Source of the DNA: Inonotus obliquus
Taxonomy: Eukaryota > Basidiomycota > Agaricomycetes > Hymenochaetales > Hymenochaetaceae
Length of the DNA stretch: 64,000 nt
Assembly (NCBI GenBank): GCA_032164295.1
Contig: JAJHTX010000001.1
Span: 1,116,001 to 1,180,000, forward strand
Direction of reading: 5' to 3'
Shown here: positions 11,488 through 23,635 of the stretch, one piece after another
Numbering within the stretch: the first letter of the stretch is position 1
How the letters are laid out: each line of letters begins with the position of its first letter
Made by a program: the position numbers and the translations under genes
Notes under the pieces: generated by a model
Databases searched by the model: none
What the model was told of the DNA's origin: nothing
What the model saw: only the letters and a program-made list of their open reading frames with translations

Positions 11488-14310
11488 CTTGAATTGACTC
11501 GAGTAAACGGCAGATTTTGTCAGCAGGGGGAGGGGAGAGCAGCGACCTTATCTTATTGTCACGCGATCTATGCCGTCTTTTTTCAGCGTGTAAAGATTTC
11601 GCCCTGTACCTCTGTGTACAACAGTCTTGCACAACCCTTTTCAGGCCTTACTCCACAGTCCTCGAAATGAAAGTCAGAAATTGGCGTCTGTGATTGCCGA
11701 TGTTCGGGACGGACGAAAGAAAAACGAAAATCGTCGAAAAGACATAAAAGTAGCTGTGACACTGTGCTCGCCGACCGAATTTCGGAGACTACCGAACCCG
11801 TTAGCTCATTCAAGACGCTTACCCCAAGCTCATTCCTCTGCGCGGGCCTGACAATTACCACGGGGATCAGGATGATTGGTTCTCTGTGTCAATTTTCCGC
11901 TGATGCAACATCAATACTTCTCGCCCCGTAATTCCGACTGTAGCGGTCGGCGAAACGCTAAAAAGGATCCACAAACAGCCGCCGTAAAAGAAAATTTGGA
12001 CTGTTTCTATACCTTTCTGAGCGAAACCTATATTATCAACCTTCGTTCTTACCAACACTCTGTATATCATCATAGCCCATTTCTTCCTATTCTCCTTTCA
12101 TATTTGATCTAGACGTTCTTTACTGTACTCTATATTGGAGTAAGCTAGAGTAGATATATAGTGATACAGAGCAGGTAATATCACCTACTATTAGATTTGG
12201 CATTCTTAATTTGGCATCAAAGTTCGCGGTCTCCGAGACCCGCTATTGAATACTTCCCACTGTCAAACAGTCGTGTACACTTTCCAGGTCGATAGTGTAC
12301 GGCAGCCGTTTCCTTGTCGTATGTTGAACAGTAACTGTTGCCTAGCAAGAAACCGAAACTCATTTAGAGCAGAGGATATTCTAGAAACGTGCCACCGTCA
12401 CCAACTCATTCAGAACCGTGTACTTTCTGAGGGTTCCATGCAAGGGATTTGCCTAGACCGTCAGGTTGTTGAGCGAGAGAAGCCGTGCCGCGGGGCGAAT
12501 TGATCAACGCTAGCGTCAGGTGGGCTTTGTAGGTTTCTACAAACAAAGAGTGAATGAGAACCTCTGTTTAGAGCTCGGAATCGTCTACAATTGCTTCGGT
12601 GCGGTAAAGGGACATAACAGCGTGGAGTACGCGCGCAAGGACACTCGAACCGGTTGCGGAATCCTTTATCTGCAGACTTGCCTCATACGTGACCACACCT
12701 TGTATATGTGTGTCCAAGGCAGGTATCGTTAGTCGGAGATCTGGCCCCAGGGTTCCAGGAAACATAGGCTATTATTTCACCTTGAAAGAGCACTTAGTAG
12801 GAAGGAAAGCAGTTCGACACGAGAGAGACAATGAGGGCAGAGCGTAAACTGCCTGGGCTCATCCAGGATGTTGCCAGGAGAGCGCTGGGATTCCGATACA
12901 AGTGGTTTCCCGGTGCAACATACCTCATGTCCATACTATCCACTATCAGAGACAAGAGCATACATGGATACTTTCCGTCATGGTTGGTTTTCGTGAGCCG
13001 ATGATCAGGAGGGTTCCTGCACTGATAGTTGGCGTACGTAGAGGTCACAGATCGGAGACACCAAAGGGACGATTCGCGATAGTAATAACCAGGCATCTCG
13101 AGTAAAGCAAGAATAAAGATTTGTACCAGCTTTGTTCATCGCTGGCTCAAGACGCCTTCCATGACTCGTTTCGACAAGATCAATCAGAACAAAGATGTAA
13201 CTTCCGTCAAAGGGACATAAGTATCCACAAAGGCAAATACTTCCTCTGGCCCTTTAGTTTAATTCTCAGAGTAATACCATCAATTTTAAGTCCTGGAGTT
13301 GGATAGTAGGAAGTGATGCGAAGGGACGCCAATTGACAAGATGTTGAAACCTCGTGAAGAGTACAGTCATTCACGCGTCCTTTAAACATACCCCGTTCCT
13401 TTGAACACAAGCCATTTTTCGCTCAATTCTTGCTCTATCTCCTCGAAAATTGGTACACACGCTCACAGAATATATACTAATATATGTGCGAATTTTGAGA
13501 AAAATCCATCGAGTAGTTCTTTCTCTGATAGCTATTTACCTCGAAACATGAGCAAATTCTGACATTCATGCAGAGGGCAAGTTTTCCTGCACCAATTATT
13601 TCCTATAAAATCATGACTTAACTTATGATATAGCTTGTACAGTGTACTAGCAATGCCCTGTACAAGTTTCACAAGATTTGAAGCAGGGGTTACATTTATA
13701 TCAAGCAGACAAGTGAAAAACCTCAAGAAAATGTGACAAATCGAGTGATCGACGCAATTACATAATTTGTATTAGCATGTGCATAGTGTCACTTGTTGTA
13801 AACAAATGAGCAATGAGGGCTACACTTCCCTCCATCTGCACATAAAAAATGATACATAGGACATCAATACCAAGTATAAAAATGGCAGATAGTATATCTA
13901 GGATAAGGGAGGAGTGGGAAGGCAGTATTCAAGCTAGTGTGACATAGTGTCACGAGTGTTCAAAGGAGTTGGTTTTGCGTGACAGGGACCCCATTTCTTC
14001 ACATTCTCATATTTATTTTTTCACTCAATTTCTCGCCACCAAAAAATTACACAAGGTGGATCCTGCTGGGAACTATACATACATGTACTTAAAGTGAGAA
14101 AAAAAAGTGTGTGATGGGTGTTATTTTGAAGGATCGAATAGGTGTTTAAAGGACGCGTGAATGACTGTAAGCGGGAAGCGATGACTGGTTCATTGGGGAT
14201 TGATCGCACGTGACGTCGATCCTTCATAAAGCAGTGAAGTATTGCGACTTTTGTAGAGTTTCGAGTGAGTACAAGTTGCACACACGTCTCTTTCTCCCTT
14301 TCCTTTCTAT
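11488..14310. other. Gene-poor AT-rich stretch between the housekeeping block and the mating-type locus
   Basis: About 2.8 kb without a convincing gene on either strand; open frames are short and lack recognisable motifs. 12120-12200 and 13430-14100 are especially AT-rich. Around 13790-13960 the string GTGTCAC recurs, including GTGACATAGTGTCAC at 13940. The last 100 bases before 14311 should be the MIP promoter and 5' UTR. Confidence 0.6.
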
Positions 14311-16819
14311 ATGCTCGCGAGGGCTGCTGCGAGGCGGGCGCTTTCAATACCTCGACGACGGCTACTTAGATTCAGAGGTTGTGTTAATCGATCGACCCAT
14401 CATGTCTTTCCCATTCGTTCAGTCACGACGACAAGTAGGACGACGGCTCCGGGTCCAGCAACGTCGACGGAGACGGATTTGATCCCATTCTTTGACAGAC
14501 CTAATAGCCATTACTCCGATTCCACCGCATCCTCCGGTTTATTCGCCCATAGAACGTTGACGCACCCAGACGCGCTTACACATCTAGCACGCGGCACACT
14601 CGTGCGCGCCTCCTTGCTTACCGATCGAATATTACAAGCGGGACACGGCAAACGAGAACTGATTATGGTGCTGAAGAACTTGGATAGGTTGAGTGATTTG
14701 TTGTGTGGGGTTATTGATTTGGCGGAAGTCATACGGAATTCGCATCCTGATCCTTTGTGGATGGAACGGGCGAACGAAGCGTATGAAATGCTTTGTGAAT
14801 ACATGAATGTGCTCAACACTCATGTCGGGCTGTACGAGGTGCGTTTACCAGCTGAATCACATTGAGACCATCTCACGAATGTATCCTTCTAGGTTCTCAA
14901 ACGAATAATCCTCGATCCCGAAATTGTGAAGGACCTGAGCCCAGAGGCCTACTATTCCGCACTAATATTCTGGAGAGACTTTGAAAAGTCTGCCATAAAC
15001 CTGCCAGAGGCGTCACGGCGGAAATTCGTTTCGCTATCGTCCGATATCATCACCTTGGGTCGTCAATTTCTCAGTGACGTTGCAACCACTCGCCCACCGG
15101 CGCTGATTACTCCAGCGGAGCTGACGGGCCTGAAAGATCTCGGAATGGGTGTTCGATTACAATTGCAGGCACGCATAACGAACAAAGCTCTGGCCGTCTA
15201 CCCGGGGTCACTACAAGCTCAGATGATCATGCGCTCAGCTCCTTTAGAAGACCCACGGAGGAAGTTGTATCTCGCGGCTAGTCACGGTACACAAAAACAA
15301 ATCGAGACACTTGAGCTCATGCTTCAGAAACGAGCTCAACTGGCGAGGCTGTGTGGGAGAGAAAGTTACGCCCATATGTGGTTGAATGATAAAATGGCTA
15401 AATCACCTGGTCAGTGATGCTTCTATTCTCGAAGTGTTACTATTATTAACTAATTTACATGATTCTAACCTAAAGAGCATGTTCAGTCCTTCCTTGATGC
15501 ACTGATGTCATATACGCGGCCCCATGCTCGAGACGCTCTGCTAGCATTGAGCGAGAGGAAACAGAAACACCATGACTTACCTTACCGACCGATAATCCAA
15601 GCTTGGGATCGCGACTATTATTGTCCTCCTGAACCTCCTGCTCCACCTATTCCTCTCCCTCCTTTGACGCCAGGGACAGTCTTCATGGCCCTCTCGCGGT
15701 TATTCAAGCACCTATATGGGGTAGGGTTTCGGCCTGTGGACCCCGTCCCAGGAGAGCTATGGCATCCGGACGTCCGAAAATTGGAGGTGGTTGACGTAGA
15801 TAAAGGTGTCATTGGATGGATTTACGCGGACCTGTTTGCTCGGGAAGGGAAGTCCAGCGGAGCCGCTCATTATACCGTTCGTTGCTCACGACGAACGGAT
15901 GACGATGATCCACTCGTTGACGAAATACATCCTCAAATATTGGAGATGGAACCCTCGACGAAAATGTCGTTAGAGTTCGAAAAGGAGCACTGGACGAAGG
16001 TGAAAGGTGCTGAAGGGTTGTATCAGCTTCCGATAGTAGCCCTCATTTGCGAATTTTCACCGCCTTCGCGATCGAGAGGTGCTTCAGAACTGAAGTGGCA
16101 TGAAGTACAGACGCTCTTCCACGAAATGGGACATGCGATGCATTGTAAGTGGTACACTGCTATCATTGAAGCGCAGCGCGCTGATTGATTTATTAGCTAT
16201 GATTGGACGCACCGAGTATCAAAACGTTTGCGGCACGCGATGTGCAACTGATTTTGTCGAATTACCCTCTATCCTCATGGAACACTTCCTCACATCACCA
16301 ACAGTTCTCAGCCTCTTCGACCACACCAACCAACACCTCATCCCTCGAGCAGGAAACCACCACGTCGACCCATGTCATTCCATCGACACATACAACCAAA
16401 TCTTAATGGCCTGTCTCGATCAAGAATATCACTCACCCAAAGCACTACACCCAACCTTCGACTCAACAGCAATCTACGCAAATTTACAAGAAACGAAGGG
16501 ACTTATTCCGTTCGTTCCTGGTACTGCCTGGCAAACACAATTCGGACACTTATATGGATATGGGTCGACGTACTACTCTTATCTCTTTGATCGTGCTATT
16601 GCTTCGCGAGTTTGGACACACGTTTTTGCTTCTGATCCTCTTAGTCCGGATGCAGGCGCACGTTTTAAGGATGAGGTCTTGAAGTATGGTGGTGGAAAAG
16701 ACCCGTGGTCAATGGTTAGCACTATTTTGGATGCACCGGAATTGGAGAGTGGTGATGCGGACGCTATGGCAGCTGTTGGGAGCTGGCGAATTGAGGACGA
16801 GATCTTGACGAGGCATTGA
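14311..16819 (+). CDS. MIP1: Mitochondrial intermediate peptidase
   Basis: Exons 14311-14838, 14893-15409, 15476-16144 and 16197-16819 sum to 778 residues with matching phases. MIP is an M3-family (thimet oligopeptidase-like) metallopeptidase of the mitochondrial matrix that removes an octapeptide from imported precursors. The N-terminus ([20 protein letters not shown]) is an arginine-rich targeting sequence. The zinc site is FHEMGHAMH (HExxH at about 564-568), interrupted by the last intron just after AMH, with the third ligand in [13 protein letters not shown] (E about 593, the expected 25-residue spacing). The C-terminus has the conserved [14 protein letters not shown] directly flanks the HD genes of the A/HD mating locus in most Agaricomycetes and anchors the identification here. 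It converges with HD1-a, 304 bp apart. Confidence 0.97.
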
Positions 16820-17123
16820 TAATAACAGTCTTACTTTTTCTTCGGCATCTTGCACACATTCTAGTTTCTCCTTGAGGTCAACTTGACGAATGTAGCTATT
16901 ACTCGTAATTTTCACCCCTAGAATGGATCAATCGATTAATGTATCAAATTCTGCAATGAAAAAAAGACGAATAAAGATAGCTGAATAGAGGAAAATGATG
17001 CTGGGTCCGAGAATTGCGGGGTGTTATCCTGATACAAATGCGGTAAGCGGCGAAAGTGACGAGAAAATGCGACTGAGTGACCCCGAGATGTGAAAAGGTG
17101 CTAAGCTGTACACGATACATCAG
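16820..17123. other. Convergent intergenic spacer MIP / HD1-a
   Basis: 304 bp between the two facing stop codons. It must hold both 3' UTRs and polyadenylation signals. No gene is seen. Confidence 0.6.
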
Positions 17124-19143
17124 TTACAATGCACATTGCACAAACAATGGAAACTTACTTTGTAAGACGTCAGTAAACGAATCACTGTTCCACGACGTCC
17201 CTGATAGTTCTTCCGAACGATATTTATTGTCGATGCGGAGCAGTTCGTCAAAGAATACGGAGGATGATGCAGGACCAGACTCTAGTTCTTGGATGTTTGC
17301 AAAGTCCAGCGCTGGATCGTCCAGCTTTAATTCGGAAGGGAAGTCGGACTCAGATGAGGAGAGGGAGCAGGAATCGGAGTCAGTCAGACTGGGGAGGTCA
17401 TAGCTCCATTGACCATCCAATCCAGGATACGAAAAGGATAAATCCGTTGTTGAGGGAAGGGGTTCCATCGACGGTGGTAGAATGTCGCCTCCATCGCGTG
17501 AGAAAGTCGGGATGTCAGGAAGATCTATGAAACCTTTGAAATCGAAAATCTGCGAAAGCCAAGTAGAGCTCAGGTCACTACGAAGGAGACCATCTGCCTC
17601 TTGAGGCGATGGTGAAGGTTGCTGATCCGACACATGTGTTGACGGGCTTAATGAACTTGCTGTGACACCATCGTTTGATCCCTCAGGGACATCTATTCAT
17701 GAGAACAAGTTAATGACGGACGTGAAGTTGAAAAGAGACAGTACAGACCAGGAAGGAGTGGTGATTCGGCGACATTCGCAGTATCGTTGTCAATTGGTTC
17801 TCGACCTGAAGCTAATAGTTTGCGTCAATGTATATTCTGAGGCGAAGGACAGATCAAGCCACGCACCATTTCCATTGGAAGAACGAAGGCGTTTCGACGA
17901 CGGAAGTTCGTCCTCATCGGACATACGGCGCTTTCGAGGTCTTGGAGGCCGGTTCGAAGATGTCGGTTGTGGAACTGGGCTGGTACTTCGCATATCACCA
18001 GAGCCGGGTTGTTGGCTTGCATCGAGAGGACTGGGCTTGGGTAACGTTGAGCGGGTCCTATGATTACGCCTATCAGTACCGTAGGGAGCTGTTTATAAGC
18101 GTCAGCACGCACCGTAATCGCTTAACGGGACGTCTCTCAGAGTTAGCCGTACTAGCCATAGATGTATCACCACAATCAACGGACTCTGCTCGACGTTTGC
18201 CGAGCGCTTTCGAACTAGTGGGCTGACGAGCTAATTTCCGTTCCCGTGAAGCTCCCTGACAAGACCTGGATGCATCTTCAGGACTGTCCTGGCTCTTCTC
18301 CTGGGCAAGTTTCGATGTGTGGCCAGCAACTAACTCATCCAGGCGCTTTGCAGTATCACTGGGCATCAAGACATCCTGAAAGAGTTTCTCCGCAGTCTCC
18401 TTCATACGCAAGAATTCTTCACGCAGCTCCTCGCTAACGGGCGATTTCGACTTCTCTCCGAGTAATACTACCCGGGCACATTCGACCGTCAAACTACGAT
18501 CTTTCTTGAACTGCTCCTTCCATATCTCCGTCCAACCTATCTTCCGACGGGTGTTCGTAAACCAATCGCTGATCGCTCTCTGAGATACGCCAGTCTCTTT
18601 GGAGACCTGGGTACGAAACGTGTGATGCGGATATGGATTGTGAAGGTTTTGGACGAGCCATTCGTAGCAGCGCGACACGTGAGGCGGCAAGGGCGACGAT
18701 TCTGATCCCGAAATTTCAGAAATCGGAGGTATTTCATGTGCTGAAGGGGGTACGGTTGTACTCCTGCCTTTTGTCGTTGATTTTTGGGGCACGTCTGTCG
18801 AGCCAACGTCCCGAACATCGTCATTTAGTGACAATTTCTGGAAAGCAGCCTCGAGCTGCGCTTGCCTTTTCTCTTCGATATCGGCTCTTGCTCGTTGTAC
18901 ACCTGATAGGAACCGTGCCAGAATGGTGCCTGTAGACGCAACGTTACGAACAAGAGCGACGGTTCGGCTCGTCAACGAGTTCTCTGCTAATGCACGGACG
19001 GCCATGCGTTGAACCTCCGTCAAACGATCAAGAAACGACTTCATCCTTTTGGGGTCCGCATCACAGGTGTTATCAACTAGCTCATCCTCTACAGTCAGAA
19101 GACGACTATACAACCATTCATCCAAATTATCTTGCAGAGGCAT
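17124..19143 (-). CDS. HD1 homeodomain mating-type protein, pair a
   Basis: Exons 18113-19143, 17867-18057, 17749-17805 and 17124-17692 (complement) join in frame to 615 residues. An N-terminal helical region (about 1-110) is the usual dimerisation domain of HD1 proteins. The homeodomain (about 153-210) is of the TALE type, with recognition helix ISDWFTNTRRKIGWT. C-terminal of it are bipartite basic motifs (RPVKRLR at the exon 1/2 junction; RPPRPRKRRMSDEDEL with KRLR) and an acidic/serine-rich tail (SDSCSLSSSESDF) that could activate transcription. HD1 pairs with a non-self HD2 partner to form the dikaryotic regulator. ATG 19143 is the first ATG of the frame. A GTAAG near 17160 could be an unrecognised 3' intron. 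It is co-directional with HD2-a, which ends 326 bp upstream. Confidence 0.93.
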
Positions 19144-19469
19144 GCTGTTAGCTGGGGACAACAGACAGAATTATAGATGAGGAGTGGGAAGGAAGATAAG
19201 TAACTCGCGTCAATGATACTTGCTACAACAGCACCATTACCACTTTTGGAAGTGAATAGAAATCATTCACACTATTATCTTTTCCCTCTACGCTTTAATG
19301 ACAGACGTTGGGGCCTCAGTAGCAGCAAGTCATGTATACTTTATCAAGTCGGTGCCTTTACATTTATTACGAGTAGGATAAAGGAAGTTTGCATTCGCAT
19401 GTGATATTCATAGTAAATGACCAATGGATTAATAGTATCGATTACTAGTACTGGACGAAAGAGTAATAG
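19144..19469. promoter_or_regulatory. Spacer between HD2-a stop and HD1-a start; putative HD1-a promoter
   Basis: 326 bp, AT-rich. Because HD2-a is co-directional and upstream, HD1-a cannot share a bidirectional promoter with it, so its promoter must lie here or inside the HD2-a 3' end. I could not recognise a homeodomain-binding site. Confidence 0.4.
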
Positions 19470-20892
19470 TCAGTAAATCTCAGGACTGCTATAGGGTTTG
19501 GTCGTCGAGTCCTCGTTCAACGAACCCAGCGATAGACTCGAGAACAAACATATCAGCGTTGAGATGCTTATGGAGCGACACAAAGGCTTGTGGCAAGGGA
19601 AGCGATGCCAGAGGGGTCTTGGGAAAGAAAAGTCGGCACAAGTCCTGCAAGGAAAAGGGTCCTCTTCAATAATTGGAGGATACGGTGTCGGGAAAGCAAA
19701 ATAAGGAGGATCGTAAGTAAAGCTTCTAAGCACCTCATCCGAGTCTACCAAGGTGACTGATGATGACCTTGACTGTGGCGACTGTATGGCGCATATCGTC
19801 AGTCCATGCTTATAAGAAGCTGAAACATCTCACTTCATGCCAATCCTCTGCTCTGAGACAGACCGTCTCGCAATCAGAAAATATTCCTGATTTGTTCGAG
19901 CGGTTGGAATCAATTGTACCAAATGGACGTGAATGAATCGACTCGGATAAGGGGTAGGAGGGAACCTCAGGTTGAGGAATGTGATCTTGAAGGGGAAGGC
20001 GCTCCATCGGCCGGCAAAGTGTATCGTCAGGCGTTCTGTCCGTGATACCAAATGCCGGGTTTGGACCTGCTGAATATCCATCCTTATCCCCGCATTTACG
20101 ACTTCGTGAAATATCGACACCATTCTTTCGTGCTCGAGAACGGTGATTTTGGAACTGATCGAGGCCATCAGCATTGCCAAAAGGAAGCAAAAGAAAGGAA
20201 TCCACAACACTCACCCAATTACTGACTTGGTTAATGTTCATTCCGGACTTGGCTGCGAGGGCTTTCCTCAAAGAAATAGGTGGGAAAGAGTTCTGCTTGA
20301 ATACTGCTTCGAGGAATGGGGTGAATTCCTGAGAGTATAATTAGAAACGCAAGGCAAACTATGTGTCCCAAAGGAAACGTACCTGATTGAACTCGTAGCG
20401 GCTCGAAGCGGGACTGTTGCCTTGGTCGAAATTCAATAGCCTGCGCACAGCTCGAAGAAGATTTGTTTCCCATTCTTCGACTTTCCGTCTGTATCGTTTC
20501 CTGTCTGCGCGCTGTATCCGTAAAAACGACTTGGTACGTCCAAGATTGTCGGTACTGATCCAGTTGTCCAATATACGCAGGCACGACTCGCGATAGTTCT
20601 GCACATACTCTTCAGAGAGATCCATAGCTCGTCGCGCGTGATTTTCGGACAATTCACGAGCAAGTTCCCAAGGAGCACCCACACCAACCAACACCTCCAC
20701 CAAACAATCCGAACACGGGACATCAAGCCCAAGTTCAGGAAACGGTAACAGAAAATCAGGTATATCCATACCCAGCCCAAATGAATGACTGAGATCGTCA
20801 GAAGGAAGTGGAAACGTTGCACGATAAAGGGAAGAAGAAATATCGGAGAGTTGGGAGAGTAAGTCGGTTAGTGATGATGATGACTCGGACAT
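19470..20892 (-). CDS. HD2 homeodomain mating-type protein, pair a
   Basis: Exons 20383-20892, 20215-20328, 19834-20154 and 19470-19781 (complement) are all in phase 0 and give 418 residues. The N-terminal 170 residues form a helical region (LTDLLSQLSDISSSLYRATF; RRKVEEWETNLLRAVRRLL). The homeodomain spans about 171-225: EFTPFLEAVFKQNS ... NINQVSNW, then WFQNHRSRARKNG, with an intron exactly between W and F. Typical HD2 proteins have WFQNRR; here the first R is H. The last exon encodes FPTPYPPIIEEDPFPCRTC, homologous to HD2-b (FPVRYPPTVEADPFPCRFG), but the protein stops soon afterwards and lacks the long serine-rich tail of HD2-b. ATG 20892 heads the conserved frame. It runs in the same direction as HD1-a, which is unusual for an HD pair. 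Confidence 0.92.
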
Positions 20893-21430
20893 TGTTATTT
20901 GGATTCGAGTCGGGCGTTCGAGGTGAGGTTCGGGGGGCGGGATCGAAGGGCGGGGATCGGAGGGATTGAGAATCCGGAGAGTCGGTTGGAGAGTCGGGAT
21001 TGGAGAGCCGGGGATCGAGGGGATCGAAGGCGGGACCGTAAGCAGAGGAGAGGAGGACGGATAGAGAGATCTAAAAATGACTCGAAAAAATAAATGAAAA
21101 TGCAAAGGTAGGGAGTGCAGCGACAGAGGGACAAGCGGACAAATACCCACACGTGCACTAACCTCCAGGAGGAGGACTCTGGTATATGGTATGGTAAGCG
21201 AGGTGGAGTGGCCTATTGTCTTCCGGATTTGGTATCTATTCAATCACGGGTTCATTACCTCATGTCAAAGTGTAGGATTCCGACAATCGTATATGCACAA
21301 AATACGATGATTAGTACTCGCCTCATCCTTCCAACTTCAACTCCCAACTCTCCACTCCCAAATTCTCGAGAAAAAATAAAAGGATTTTTGGAGTGGAACG
21401 GAACCGTATTTCAAAGTATATGGTGTTGAT
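20893..21430. promoter_or_regulatory. Upstream region of HD2-a, quasi-repetitive purine-rich
   Basis: Probable promoter/5' UTR of HD2-a. 20900-21060 on the plus strand is G/A-rich with degenerate GGGATCGGAGG and GAGAGTCGGGATTGGAGAG repeats, so the HD2-a leader is pyrimidine-rich. No gene is seen here. Confidence 0.4.
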
Positions 21431-23635
21431 ATCTTTCGCTCGTGTTCGTGTTCGTGTTCGCTTTTGATTGATATTCATATTGATTTCTTGATTTCGACGT
21501 TTATGATTTCTGAATGCTTGATCTTCGTCATTCGTCGTTCGTTACGATCCTGTGTTCGAGCGTTCGAGTATTCACGTTGTCTTCTCTTGACGTCTTTCTT
21601 GATAAGATAAAATATAACAAGCAACACCATCCTCCACACTTATTCCACTTACCACACCTATTACACGCATCTCACGCGCAAGTGCAGAAAACGACTCGCC
21701 TCGCTTTACTTTATACGTGTGTAAAACTTCTTTGATTCTCACCGATTTCGGATTTCGAGGATTTCGAGGATCTCAGGGGTGTTGAGTTTCGAGGATGTCG
21801 AGGATTTGAGGATTTGAGGATTTGGAAATGTACGAATTTCGATTTTCGGTATACGATTCTTGGATTCTTGGAACGGTGGAACGTTCTGAAAGTCGAAAGT
21901 ATGAAAGTCGAAAGTCTTGAAAGTCGAACCTTGAACTCTTGAACCTCGAACTCTTGAAGTCTTGAAGTCTTGAACACTTGCACTCGAACACTCGAAACTC
22001 GAACTCTTGAACACTCGAACTTCGAACCTCGAACTTCGAATCCGAACTTGAACACTCGAACCTCGAACCTCGAATCCGAACTCGAATCCGAACTTGAACA
22101 CTCGAACACTCGAACACTCGAACCTCGAACTACCTTGACGCATCCAGATTCAAATTCAAATTCGTATCGAAAATTCGTATTCGTGTTGAGATTCGAATTC
22201 GTGTTGAGATTCGAATTCGTGTTGAGATTCGTATTCGGATTGGGATAACGATTAGGTTTCAATCACCTATCGCCACGCCTACCGCCTACATACTACATAC
22301 TTGATACTTGATACTTGATACACAGTATCCATTGACTCGATTCGATTCGATTCGTCTTGGAGTTCGGCTGATTTTGGTGATTTTGGCTGATTTTGGTGAT
22401 TTTGTTTCGTGCTTCTTGTTTCTTGTTTAAATCTTGCTTCTTGCTTCTTGCTTCTTGCTTCTTGTTCGTGGACTTGGACTTGGACTTGAGTTGAGTTGAG
22501 GTGAGTTGAGTTGAGTTGAGTAGAGGGCTGTTGAGCTCTTGAGCTCTTGATCGACTTGATCTGTCTGAGGTCTGAGGTCTGAGGCTTGAGGCTTGAGGAG
22601 ACTTGAGGACTTGAGACTTGAGGTGAGGTTTGAGGTTTGAGACTTGAGACACGAGTCTTGAAGCACCCGACTGACACGACACCTTCAATCCCCATCCCAT
22701 CCCCGCCCCATTCCCATCAGTCCCAGTCTCATCCAATACCATCCAATCCAATCCAATCCAATCCAATCCAATCCAATCCGATTCGATTCGTTCGAAGCTC
22801 TGTCCTATACGCAACTGCAAAGCGACGAAGCGACGTTCAATATCAATATCAAGTTATCGATATCAAGTTGTCAACTCCAAAAAAAGGATACGAACAGGAC
22901 AGGTCGCAGGTCGCAGGACATGACATGACAGGAACAGGACAGGAACAGATATGAAAGCAGATATAAAAGATAGAAGATAAAAGCAAGTACGTGTACACAC
23001 GAACACGAAACGAAACGGCGGTTAAAACAGAACAAAAGCAAAACAAAAGCAAAATAAAAACAAAAACAGTGAGAGAGCGATAGGAGAGCAGTAAGAGAGC
23101 AATAAGAAACGCAAATTCGAATGCGATCCACTGTAAACGACGAATCGACGAATCGACGAAACGATGGAACAACGAAACGGCGAAACGATGGAGAAAGCAA
23201 TGCCAATGCGACACGTGCGTGTATAACGATATTAATAACGAAATGCGAAATGCGAAGGTGTGTGAAAGTATGAAAGTATGAAAGTATGCGGGTTATGCGA
23301 CTAGATGCGACTAGATGCGGCGTGATGCGATGAGTTGCAGAACGAAGTTGAAAAAAAAGGTTCGAAAGATACGAGTGCAAATAGAAATGTAAGTTAGAGA
23401 AGTGCGAATGGTGCGAATATGCGAATGGCGCGAATGTGCGAATGTGCGAATGAAGATAATGAATCATCGAATAACGAATAACGAATAACAGGAGGAAAGT
23501 AAAAAGGGAAATCACGAAGAGCGAACGAAAGAAAGAGTGAAAGAAGAAAAGAAACAAAGAAAGAAACAAAAAAACAAAGAAACACTTCACTCCACTTAAC
23601 CAAACACCTCCTCTTGAAGTCCTCGCCCTTCTTCT
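21431..23635. repeat. Mosaic of many different short tandem repeats between the two HD pairs
   Basis: About 2.2 kb made almost entirely of successive, unrelated microsatellite and minisatellite patches: GTGTTC (21435), GGATTTCGA (21750), a CGAACACTCGAACCT minisatellite (21890-22130), a 19-bp ATTCGAATTCGTGTTGAG unit (22170-22240), TTGATAC (22300), TGATTTTGGC (22370), CTTGCTT (22430), GACTTG/GAGTT (22470-22530), GGTCTGA and GGCTTGA (22565-22630), about nine CCAAT pentamers (22740-22785), GGACAGG (22890), AACAAAAGC (23030), GACGAATC (23130), AAAGTATG (23265), CGAATGTG (23400-23450), CGAATAA (23470) and GAAA/ACAAAG (23530-23580). Long open frames here are compositional artefacts. Confidence 0.9.
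22738..22787. repeat. (CCAAT)n pentanucleotide microsatellite
   Basis: A run of about nine head-to-tail ATCCA/CCAAT units inside the simple-repeat mosaic. It is the purest repeat there and a likely polymorphic marker for the locus. Confidence 0.9.

Noticed and set aside
19144..19161. HD1-a start at 19161
   Set aside because: That codon is TTG; the first ATG in frame is at 19143.
20359..21243. Extension of the HD2-a frame upstream to 21243
   Set aside because: The extra 117 codons are Pro/Ser/Ile low-complexity from the purine-rich leader; ATG 20892 begins the regular HD2-like N-terminus.
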